NCBI RefSeq assembly: GCF_008831285.2
Contig: NC_045143.1
Coordinates: forward strand, 13,133,214 to 13,197,213
Source: Nymphaea colorata
Taxonomy: Eukaryota > Streptophyta > Magnoliopsida > Nymphaeales > Nymphaeaceae
DNA: 64,000 nucleotides
Reading direction: 5' to 3'
Under the pieces are notes generated by a model, which had not been told where the DNA came from, ran no database searches, and saw nothing but the letters and a program-made list of their open reading frames with translations. Below are positions 46,301 to 57,900 of the stretch, one piece after another (the stretch's first letter is position 1; the number at the start of each line of letters is the position of its first letter). Made by a program: the position numbers and the translations under genes.

Positions 46301-48900
46301 CAACCTACATATGCTAACTTAATAATAAAATTAGCACTTGAACTATATGAATTATAGAATTGATAATCTAAGAACTATATACTCATTGTAACTATACGGG
46401 TTAATACCTAATGACTGCTATGCATGTGATATACCTATTCTAAAGATGAAACTCATATGACATGCAAAATGATGTGATGCAGACCTGATAACAACTAGAA
46501 TCTATTGACTGCCATGTTCAAAACCACTAATTCATCTTCATTTAGATATCTGAAAAGACAACGTTTAAATCTCTTGAAATTTCCTTTGACAAAAAAAAAT
46601 ATTTTGGTTTGAATATTCAAGGGCAATCTTGACGAAGGGATGTTAATCCTTAAATTGTAGCAACCAAATACAAGATCTCCAATCATGTCACTTATAATCA
46701 GATATAATTAAATACAGAGAAGCAACCTTAATTTGATGACCTATTATTGGTGTTATGCATGATACAGACCATGCACCAGTGCAAAAGATAAAAAATCAAA
46801 ACTTATAAACAAGAAAACAACAAAGTAAGTCATCTAAACCAAACGATTTTTGCTGTTAGTATTGGTCAATAACAAAAGACGCATCTAGCACAGGGACTAC
46901 CTCTTTTTTTGGAAAAATAATGCAAAAAGAAAATGACCCTCGACAGATTGCGATCACTATGGTAAACTTTGAAATCAAAATAAATAAAAAATAAAAAAAA
47001 ATATAGAACATAAAGACAGTAATATAAACTACACATAGATATAAAAGAGGAGACAGACAAAGGACATACCATGTATAGTGTCCCGATCTTGATCCAAGGA
47101 TTTGAGAGGCTGCTCTCACACACCTTACAGCTTGAAACCATATCCTCTACACTGAAACAAAGATCAATGAACTTGATGATGGCATAGGGAGGAAGGATAA
47201 AAAGAAGCTGCCGTAGCTGGTCCAAGAATACTCTCAAGCATTGATGGTTCACCCAACAAACTCAAGGTGATGGGGTGGAACTTCACCAAAAGTTTGCTGT
47301 TTTGCAAAAAAATATATCTCAAAGTTTAAAAAACACAAACTATAAAATAGAAAAGAAAATTATGGATAGAATAAAGGATAGGCACTCGATGAACTCAAGA
47401 TATGAATGCAGGAGTACTCAACTAACACATGGCACCATGAAAGAACACAAAGAAGTTTCTACTTGCTCTCCACCCAAGGCCTCCATGGACGGCTTTAGGG
47501 TTTTATTTTATTAAGTTCAATAAAAAATTATAACATAGCTGTTATGTAGATAGAAAATTTTTTCAAAAAGCCAAAAAAACATCTCCCACTTTTCAGAAAA
47601 AGGGTGACACCATTTCTACAAGGGGTTTTCACAATGTTTGAAATGTTTATTATTTGGATAAGGACCTTATTCTTGGATATCTGGTACAAGGTTTGGTTTA
47701 GCAGTTTGGTGCAGATCCAGAACCATATTTCTTGGAGAAATTGATCAAAAACTAGCTTATCTCTCTCATTTTAAGCCCATCATGAGTGCAATTTGGACAC
47801 CAACTTCTTGACAATGAAAGTAATGTAATAATGGATTTTAACCTTAACATGACAAAAAAATATGATGCAGTTCATGCGTCGTTAAGAAGCATGACATTTA
47901 ATTCTATTGTCTCTGAACCAACTTCTTCTACCAACACATATTCATGTGTATTGCTTGTTGCATGCTTAATCAGGTTCAATGAGATAGCTTGATGGTTGGA
48001 CTGCTCTTTCATTAGCACAGCCATAATGAATACAAGTCCTTTTCGAATCTTGTGGTGGTATCCTCCATCTTCACTATCACATACATGAAAGTTGTCATAT
48101 CAATTTAGCTATAGATTCATGTTTACATGTTCTAGAGTGTTCACACTCACATAATCTTTTTACTACATAATTGGCAAGGATAACACATGTTGTTAGATTT
48201 GTACTCTATTTCATTTTGATTTTCTTTTGTTTTTGTGAGTGAAAGAGGAAGTGTAATTGTTGTACTACCTTCTAGGATAGTTGATGAAAATGGAAAGCAT
48301 TTTTCTTTCAAGATTTCCAGTGCTAGCACAAGTTGGAAGCCTTCATTTGCTTGCCACTTTTTCTATTGTTTTATCTGACATCAGCAGCGAAGGTCACATA
48401 TTGGAATATCAATTTTAACATTGTCCTACTTGCAATCCCTGCAGCTCTTGTGCCACTCTCCAATGTTGAGCAGTTCCAAATCTCAATTTCGATCACCCTT
48501 TTCTTCCTCAACATTTTTTGGGGCTTGTACATAGTTTGGAAGCAAAAGGTGAAAACACTTGCATATCCCTGTCATGCAACTCAAGTCTATTTTATATTAT
48601 TGCATTTTCAAAGCCTCTTTTTGCATGTTCATGCAATGAAATCTATTGCAATTGATAGGTATAAAGGCTTTTCAAACTATGGTGTCGTATTCACACTTCA
48701 TCTAAGCAAAATGTTGATATACCATTACAATTGGACAAGATTATGCAATTTGAGTGGATAAGGCTCAATCTTGTTGCACCAAGGATATATTGTTCATAAC
48801 CTGTGGTAGACAATTAGATGAACAGATTATCTAGATTTGTTCCATATTCTGCTTTTTTATTATGATAAATTATTTTGTTTCTCTGATCATTGAATTTTTA
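43301..48900. other. AT-rich unassigned region
   Basis: No gene recognised. It contains an AT microsatellite at about 43501-43519 and a T run at 43607-43617. A minus-strand open stretch at 46866-47252 is followed by GTATGTCC at about 47063-47070 and looks exon-like but matches nothing I know. Plus-strand frames at 48333-48761 show no recognisable domain. Confidence 0.35.
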
Positions 48901-48929
48901 TGACGATGGGAGATAGTAAAGCTATAGTT

Positions 48930-49610
48930 CAAAAAGACACCTAGTGTGGGATGATAACCAGATGCATTTTTTATTAGATTTAATCAATATGCTAGAGAAC
49001 AAAAAACAAATTAAAGCATGTCAAAACTAAACTTAAGCATCATGATGGGCATTCTAAAGACAAGTAGATTTGGGCGGGATGCCAATAAAATGGTGGTGGT
49101 ATTTGACAATAAGATATGGATTAAATATATAAACATGTATCTAAATAGAAAAAAGTACAAGGGCCTTCTTTGTTGTAATTTTATAAGCATGCAGAGGAAA
49201 TAAAGGCATAATCAACTGCTAAGAGTGATCATAAAAGTAAAAAGTTATATATACCAATACTACCAACAGAAATTTGACCTACAAAGCATTATTAGTTGAG
49301 GAAGTATCTCAAGAATATAATTTTGATGACCCCATGAGTAACTCACTAAAATTACCAGCCTTCATCATCAAAGGGAGAAAGCAGGGATAGAAAGTCATAG
49401 GGGGTGCTTATATCTATGAGATGCTAAGTAATCTAACTCATACGTGCCAAGTTTTTAATGATGTAATTCCATATTATATGATAAAACAAGATAAAGGCAT
49501 AGTAACTGAGCTATTCCAAAATGGTGAAATTGTTACATCTACTTGTTTGAAATCCATTGATTTGTGTCATATTCACAATATGTGGCTACATTCTTTTGTG
49601 TTCTAGTAAA
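48930..49610 (+). pseudogene. Myb/SANT-like DNA-binding protein relic, PIF/Harbinger type
   Basis: LVWDDNQMHFLLDLINMLEN near 48945 resembles the start of the Myb/SANT-like domain (W....FLLDL). The segment at 49050-49180 (SRFGRDANKMVVVFDNKIWI) matches its GFGWDP.K.TV.A.D..W pattern. HTCQVFNDVIPYYMIKQDKGI near 49440 resembles the C-terminal part of these proteins. Stops interrupt it. Such proteins are encoded beside the transposase in PIF/Harbinger elements, and the transposase scrap lies downstream. Confidence 0.5.
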
Positions 49611-50289
49611 GTTGAGGGATAATTAGTTGCACAATGGAATTGGTGATAGTGGATACATGTATCATTCTCAATTTGACATGTTTAAGTTAATTTTGCTAGT
49701 ATTACACTTCATGTTTATACTTCAGTCAGCATGTGTAATTTAATATGCTTTATTTTTAGTATATATGTGGGTTGAGTTAATATATGTTTCATTTTGTCTT
49801 ATTTTAGATAAGTTACATAATGATGAGTGTCTTCTGTAAGTCGTGTTTATGTCAATCTGTTTATCCATTTATTAAATTTATGAATCACTTAGTTATGATT
49901 CTCTCTTATGTAATAATCCAATGAAACACAATGCAATAAATTTCATTACTTTCAATTGAGATAGTTATTATAATTATGGAAACAATGAGATAGTGTCATC
50001 GTCCATCACAAGAGAAATGCAAGCCAACGATTTGTTGATGAATGCATTTATGTTCATCAATAAGATTGCTATTACCTCATGCATATGGTACAAAAAAACC
50101 ATCTAAGATTGTATAATCTTTTGAGTTGGAGGACAAAAAAAATGATTTGTGTCAAATATCAATAAGAGAACAAGGTGCCACGTTTTTGCCAACTATGGAG
50201 CAGGATTCTTTTTTATGTCATATATCCTAACATTGTGAATTTTTTGACTCCTTATCATTAATATCGGCATCATTTCAATGTCCCTATGC

Positions 50290-50511
50290 ATGACCAATCC
50301 AAAATGAAGAAAGTTGTTCAACCATAGATATTCATCTTTATGTAGCACAATAGAACATATACTTGGATTGTTAAAGGCAAGTTTTCTTATTTTTAAAGGT
50401 AAAGTGCATTGTCCAATCAGTACACAAGTCAAAATTGCACAAGAAGTTTATATTCTTTATAACTTTGTAATAGAGAATAATCCAAATGCAGTGCAATGTT
50501 TTGAAAAATGA
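50290..50511 (+). pseudogene. PIF/Harbinger (DDE_Tnp_4) transposase C-terminal fragment
   Basis: The plus strand reads LFNHRYSSLCSTIEHILGLLKASFLIFKG, then PISTQVKIAQEVYILYNFVIENNP. This matches the end of PIF/Harbinger transposases (FN.RHSSLRNVIERTFG.LK.RFPIL..... TQV.I......LHNFI). The usual R of VIER is lost (IEH). The N-terminal two-thirds is not recognisable. Confidence 0.65.
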
Positions 50512-52786
50512 AAATTACAATGAAAGCATACAAGCAATAATGTGCTTATTGACACAACAACAAATCATATGTGGAATGACTGGTGCAATAGTAAATAACT
50601 TGATGTTTTTCATGTTGTTCTTTTAAGATAATATTCGATAATTTGTATATAATGTGTGCATTATTGTTGTGGTTTTGTTATAGAATGTAATGCTTGCAGC
50701 TAATATTGTCATTTTACCATGCATTTTGCTTAACATATTGCAAGGAAATAGAATCTTTTTGGTCAACATCTATCTCTCATAGTGTCTAACCTAATTTTTA
50801 TATTTTTCTGCTTTGTTTGCTTATTCATGTGTACTACACTCATATCCACATATATTGTTGTTTAAAATGCAAGGAATAAAGTGAAAACCCAATGGATGAG
50901 CACTAATGCATGATTATTAATTGGTTGATGACATGCTATATTCATCATTTTCAAGTCATGAAATAAATTTTCTTTGTGGATGTGACTATCATTATATGCA
51001 TTTATGTGTATACGTAATTATTCACAAAAAAAAATTATTTAAACACTTTCACGTGGATTGTACTCGAGGAATTAAGAACTTGCACTCTGCTTAGGTCTTT
51101 GTGTTGTTTATGACATAATAATGTTTGTTTACTGCATCTTGAGTGGTGCTCTTATTGTGTGTCTATATTAAACACTTAATCAATTTAGGTCACATCCATT
51201 CTATCTTTATTATTTAATATTCTAAATTGTAGTTTTTTAGGTCTTCTATATGTGTAGAGAGAGAGAGAAAGTGGGTTAGATTATTTAAACACCTTATATA
51301 TCCTCTTACATATTTTACCAAGTGTTTTCTTTTATCATGGATTGATCTAGGTCATTTTTATGTATATGAAGACAAAGAAAGTGAAATTATTTTCATTATC
51401 CAATTTATTTTTGCATATTATCTTAGGCTTTCCTTAGCTAAATGGATCTTAGGTCATTCACATGTGCGGAGAGAGAGAGAGATGCAAACATGTTTTTATC
51501 TTGTCCCTCATATGGTTAAAACAAACAATTAAAAAGACAAGTTGGGTTTGGTGTCCACTTGTCTTTACATTTGCACAAACAAATGTTGGACATAATTGCA
51601 TCTTGTCCTCTTGAACAAGAACTTCTTTTTCACAAGGACACATCTTCGAAGAATATGTGTTCCATGAACATATCTTCCAATACCCAATAGCTACATTAGG
51701 AGTACAATGCAAAGAGGCTTGCTTATTTCTAGATGCAGACTATAGGAGGGGCTTGTGGCTGTTCAAGTTTTCCTCCGATCTCTTCATCAGTGCTGTCGGC
51801 TGGCAGCTATCTCTCTCTCTTTGGTTTACCCTGACCATAATGTTGTTTGTAGAGGCTTGCTTCCGTTGCAAGGCCGCCAAATCTTCCTTTCAAGTACCTT
51901 AGTCTTTCCATGTCTCTTACCCTACCATCACCGTCTTTTGGTCTCATATTGAGTGCTGAATCCCAGCATGAATCTAGGGTGCTGGTAGCTAGCCAGCTTT
52001 GATCACCACCTTCTCACCTTCCTTTGTCTCAAAATTTATCATTTGTGGCCTGTCCTCTTGGGCTTCGGGTATTATATCTCCTTTGCACACCTGAAGAATC
52101 GTCCTCTTAACGCTTCTGTATTTCCTCAACCTTGCTGTCCTTCCCCCTCTACCCCCTCTATCCAAGAGCTTCACCCTCTCCTCATGCTATTGTGCCACTA
52201 CTGGAACTATCATCCCTTGGCTTCCCTGTCGAGCTCTTTGATTTTTAGAGCCTTCCTCACAAACCAATGTTTTTGCCTAGCTCCTTCCTACTGGCCACAT
52301 AAACACCATTGTCTTGCTCTCCACCTTGCCAATGCTTGCCCTCTCTGTCTCTCTGTTGTAGAAACCCGTTTCCACCTTTTTGTCTCTATGCTCTTTCTTT
52401 CGTCATTTCCTTGCCACCACTTGGACAGCCCTCATTCCCCTCATCACATCTGTACCCCTCACCAGTTGCTCATCATCTCACCTTCTTTCATGCACAAGCA
52501 GTGGACGCTCACTTGACACCCTTATCTCATCAGTTTCTGGTAGAACTGGAGAAAGCAAAATAATAGGGTATTCAATGATGAGTCCTATAACCTTCCATCC
52601 TTTTTCTGTTTGTGGTGATCGATGTTCACCTTTCCATTCAAATCGGTTGTTGTCAACTTCCTATTGCAGACTAGACCTCGCCCTCACCCCTCTCTTCTCT
52701 CCCCTTTCTTTTCTTTTTTCTTTTTTTTTCTTTTTTTGCATTGACCACCTTTCAAATCAAATTGCTTTTTCTTTTATTGGCAGTTA

Positions 52787-52835
<49 letters not shown>

Positions 52836-54990
52836 GATTGTAGAATTGTATAAAGAAGATATTATTACTTCCAAGGATTCATCTACTTCTTAATGTCATT
52901 CTATTGTTTGCATCTAACTATTGTTTATTATTAAAACAAGAATATATATATATATACACACACAAATAACATAAAATTATTTTCAGGATCATATCGGTTT
53001 TAACAAGCACCAGCCCAAACTTTTAGTATTAAAGCCTCTATCATAATATAGATAAAATAATTTGAATATCCACTACAAAGATTTGGGTTCATCCGCTATG
53101 ACCATTGCTTCTGACAACAACTATTTTTCGTGATGACTCATGTTCCCATTGCACCAGCCCAAACATCGGGATCATTGGCATCCAATTTCCTTTTGAGTTT
53201 CAATTAGATTGTTTTTTTTCGTGAATATTTATTAATGCCATTTAATCCTCAAAAAGTTGTGTAAAACACTCACTCTCTAGATCTTTGTCACTCTCCCTGA
53301 TTAGTTCCCTCGAAGCAGTGAGTAGTTCTATGCAACATAGGGCCACTGAGAGCTCTGTAACAATGGTAATCTCTCTCTCTCTCTCTTTCTCAATTTGTCC
53401 ATCATCCTCTTGATCTAGTGATCATCTCTCTCTCTCTCTCTCTCCTCCTCATCCTCGTCTTTGATTTTCACCATGTCAGATACAAAACCCCAGTTTGGTT
53501 TACAAGCCATCAACCACAACGTTGTATAAAATTTGGGTTTCAATGCTAAATGTTGTAGGGCGTCTAGGGCCTATTTCTAGATGTTGCAATTCAACTAATT
53601 CCAATGCTCTTCTTGGTTTGCTTAACTCTCATGTTGTTGAATTTTTCAGTTTTCCAAAAAATCTTGCCCTCTTCTTTCATGACGTGTTTCTGTGTACATT
53701 TTTTTGTGGTGTTGGTCATTGATTTGTTGTCTGAAGAACGACCAATCATGATAGCCTATAGTAGCAAGATTGCAAGATTGTATGTGTTTGTTGCCTTTTC
53801 CTACTTTTGAATGGTGCAAGTGTGAAGGGGGCCAGAGTTCGAACTTTTAGGAGTCTAGCTTTTACAATGTCATTGCTTAGCAGACAACTCTTGTTCCTAG
53901 TACTATAATTCCTTGATGTAGAGAAGTTCAAAGAGACCATTCACAAGTATGTGATTGCTACTATTTTTTATGTTCACAAGATTTTGAAAACAAGTGTTTC
54001 AAAAATCCTTTAAAAATCATCTATTTTTATATTTGCAAAATAGTTTTCATTAATGGCTTATTGTGTTTTATAGATGAGAGAAGCTATTCCTGTCAAATCT
54101 GTAATATTGCTTACATTATAGCGAAGTTAGGAGTAAGAGCTGGTCTAATTGCTGCCGCGCTCCTTTGACAGCACCCTTCTGTCTCCTCGCCCTAACTTTT
54201 CTGCAGATTGAGTTTGTGGTTGTTAATCTAAGATCCGATATTTACAAATGGAATAATGTTAATCTATAATTTCTAAATTAGATCATTTATCAATCTAAGG
54301 TAGTTTATCAAGATCCCAGTTAATGTTGCGGCAGAGTACATGCAAAGTAGTCGAGTTTGCTTTTCCACCACATCAACCTAGCAACTTATAATTGAATACC
54401 ATTAACTATTTTATGATTATGATAAATATATAATGAAATGGATCAGCTAAATATATCTTCACCTCTACAGTATGATATTTAAGTACAGGCGATTCTCCCG
54501 CTCAAGGCAGCCAGTGTTTACATTGACTTTGTTCGAGGATCAAATAGAACTGTTTACAGAAGGCTTCCAGTTTATGGCTTCCCTCACAACGAGAAAAGAA
54601 AATTAGATGTTGAACACTTTAAGAAGCCTCTGTGTTACCCCTTAAATTTTAATAAAACAATAATGCTTTTTCCCTGCTTCCTAAGACAAACTTTCTAGGC
54701 CGTGTTCTTCTCTTAATAAAGTTCACTGCAATATTAAATTACAGTTTTACATTCTATCATTAGATTACCATATTGAGAATGCTTTTTACTCTGTAGCCCT
54801 AGACCGTCTTTTTAGAGGGTTCCTTTTCTAGTAGCAATGGCCCACGAATGATGGGTGATAATTGCCCTGATCATTGTTAACTCTCTATGCACCATTGGAC
54901 GAATAAGAACATGTGCATATGATCATAGAAGTTTTCAATACAAAGAATAATAGTTAGAATACAAATAGAAAATGCAGAAGAAAATGACAA
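50512..54990. other. Unassigned region with low-complexity tracts
   Basis: CT-rich stretches around 51900-52850 and 53360-53460 generate long Ser/Leu/Pro-rich frames that are not genes. A pure (CT)n tract lies at 52791-52833. A short uninterrupted coding-like run is at 54486-54650 (see findings). Nothing else is recognised. Confidence 0.4.
52791..52833. repeat. (CT)n microsatellite, 43 bp
   Basis: Uninterrupted CT repeats ending TCTCATGATT. Confidence 0.95.
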
Positions 54991-54996
54991 TTAATT

Positions 54997-57900
54997 TTAT
55001 ACTGGAGGAGGTGGCAGGTCTAGTAGGAGCCAGAACCCAACACAGTCATCTGAATCTAGATCCTCTTGGATGGCCAGAAAATGCAGCCCCCCGCAGGCCT
55101 TCTTGGCTGCTTCCCAAGCTTCGGCCTCCTGGGTTGCAGCTGGAGTCTTCCTATAGGTGGCATAAGTATACCTTGTAGAAACTCCAACAGAAAGAATCAA
55201 GCACGCCCGGCCAGTGTCAGCTTCCACAGATGATAACTCCAACCCATTCATCCAAGCTGATCATGTGAAGTAAGCCGTGTTAACATCCAACACACAGCCG
55301 AAACAAATATTGTGCTGCTTACCCTTTTACAGGGAGTTAAACTGGGCAGATGTAGTGCCAATAAATCATGTTTCAGGTTTCGGTAACATGTTACTGTAAA
55401 AGGATAGAGTATTTTACTTCATCATCTAAACTGAGTTCGACAACTGTACTTGTCCATGACATTATTCGAGCATACAAAAAGACTTGTAGTCAGATAAAAA
55501 TCCTATTTTGTATTACTATAAAAGGTTGTGTGAATTTATATTGGTTGTGTGAATTTATATTTGCATCATGCAGTATTTGACACTTGCAATGGGCTCAAAT
55601 CATCTACAAAATTCATGAGAGATTATGCTCCTTGAACTTGTTTTCTTCCACATGCATAAATGTTTTAATAAGATACAAAGGTCACAGTGATATACCAAAC
55701 AATGTTGTAAAACAAAAATAATAGAAAAATTCCTGATCTAGAAGGTCACATTTATTTGCTAGTTAGACAATGCCATACATTAATTTATCTTTCCCCAGTA
55801 TTAACGAAAAAAAAACAAGTACCTGCCAAAGGTTTAGCACGTGAAGATGCAACTGCTAGTCCTGGTATGAGTGTGCTATCTTCGATGTTGATCCCCAGTA
55901 AGTCTAAATCCAGACTTCCAACAAAAGCAAATCCTGTCTTCAGTGCTGAAATCTCTTGTTTGATGGCTGTCGAAAATATGATTGCTTAGTTTTCTTCTAA
56001 ACTTAAAATTGCATGATAAAATGGATAATCTAGCAGCCATTCGAAAAAAAAAACCTCAAGAATAAACTGTGCTGCACGGCCACCAAGTAGATTTAACAAA
56101 GGAAAAGCCAATGAAAGAGCTACTTGTTTCTTTCAGTGATATGCAATTCTCCCTTTCCACAGAAACAGTAACTTGTAAACTTCTTACAAACAGATATAGA
56201 CATCTTAAACTAGATTATCTAAATATTTTGTGTGTAATCTAAACTTATAGAAATATGACCTTTAGAGTGATTAGATGTCACACGGCAACCTCTTTTCAGC
56301 AAACACACCCATGCTGACACACCTACACATGGGTGTGGTCCTGGACATGGCAGGGGCACGGCATCGGCCATGTTGAGTGCAGTGAATGCAACCCAAGCCC
56401 AAACCCTATTTACTCGATAATTTTGACCAACCCAAAAACTTCCACATTTTAGGTTTGTTTTCTTTTTTATATGTGTGCAGCAAAGGGTCGAGGTCAACCA
56501 TTTTCTACACTTGCTGTCTGCCTCTTAGTCTGTCCACCACAGCGTCTCCCCTCTCGCGTCTATAGTGTACTTGCATCTTTGGCGTCTCCCTCTTTCCTCT
56601 CCAACCTCTCCCTCTCTCTTCTCTTCAACATCCCTCTCCCTCCTCTCTGATGTGTGTTTGAGCGGCAACTGCATCAATTCCAGCTACAAGGTACGCTTTC
56701 TTTCTGTCTCTATCTCCTCTCTTTGTATCCCCCTCAGCTCTCTGTGTCTGTCTTTGTCTCCCTCTCCCTCTGCCCTCTTTCTCTTTGCCTCTGCCTCCCT
56801 CTCACCTTCTACATTTCCCTCTCCCTCTACTCTCTTCTGTGTATGCAACTCCTTCTCTTCCTCTGTTCACTTTTTCTTAGTCGAGGAGATGTGGATCCCT
56901 CAAAATGTTTTATGCCAATGTATTAAACATGGTTTTGTTGTCGTATGGGCTCCTTTATTGTGAACAACCAGTGGGCTTAGATGAATTGAGTATGGGAAAA
57001 CCATTTCTTCTAACTACTTGCCTTTTGTCTCTACTATTATCAATCTAATTATAGGTTCTGTTTGACTCGCAATTAATTTTAGGCACCTTTCTTCTCGTTT
57101 GTGATCTATGCATTCTTTGCTATAATTTTTAGAATTGCTCCTCACTTGTGTCTGCACCCATGTGACCTAGGACTGACTTGATAGGAAACATATATTATTA
57201 TTAACTCAATTGACTTACAAGTTCAAATGAGTTTTCTTGATCATCAAAAATTTAACAGCAATTATAACATGAAAATCTTCTATAGTAGAAAAAATCGATA
57301 TATTTTCATGGATACACTCTTTATGTGCCTACCTCCACACGTGGCATACAACTCTCTCACAGGAGGTACTTGCTTCTAGTTCCATTGGCCTCACGGTCAA
57401 ACAGTTGTGGGAGAATCTTGCATAGACATATCCCTAAAAATCAAAGGTATGTGTTCAAGGCTGTGTTCAACAGCTAAAAGGGAGTTTTAGAGTCTTAAGA
57501 GAGGATCAAAATCTGTCATGGAATATTTGGTTCAAGTTAAAGATCAGCTTGTCGTGGTTGAACATGCAGCTTTAAACTGTGATAAAGTCCAGCAGATTCT
57601 GAGTGGACTTGGCCAGAGTACCACACGTTTTGCACTGCTTCAGAGGCTATTCCACTTTTTCCTACATTTGAAGAACCTGAGGTCAAACTTCTTCAACATG
57701 ACGTTGAGTAGTGGAGATGAGAGTTCTCAAAGTGTATTGGTGACAATACTTCACCTAGATGTAAAGTGGGAATGGAAACTATCAAGGAACATGAGGACGA
57801 GGCCGTTTTGGTTAGGGTGCATGAGGTATTCTACCAACTCCTATTCTTCTAGGAGGAGTTAGAGGATTCCAGCATGTTTCCAATGCAATAGAAATGATAT

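Noticed and set aside
48333-48761. 142-aa plus-strand frame with a hydrophobic start
   Set aside because: No recognised domain, an alternative frame is equally coding-like, and no splice or promoter context was found.
52043-52853. Overlapping plus-strand frames of 84-157 aa
   Set aside because: Pyrimidine-rich DNA keeps all frames open. There are no domains, and the frames run into the (CT)n tract.
56565-56963. Plus-strand Leu/Ser/Pro-rich frames in TAB2 intron 3
   Set aside because: Compositional artefact of a pyrimidine-rich tract.
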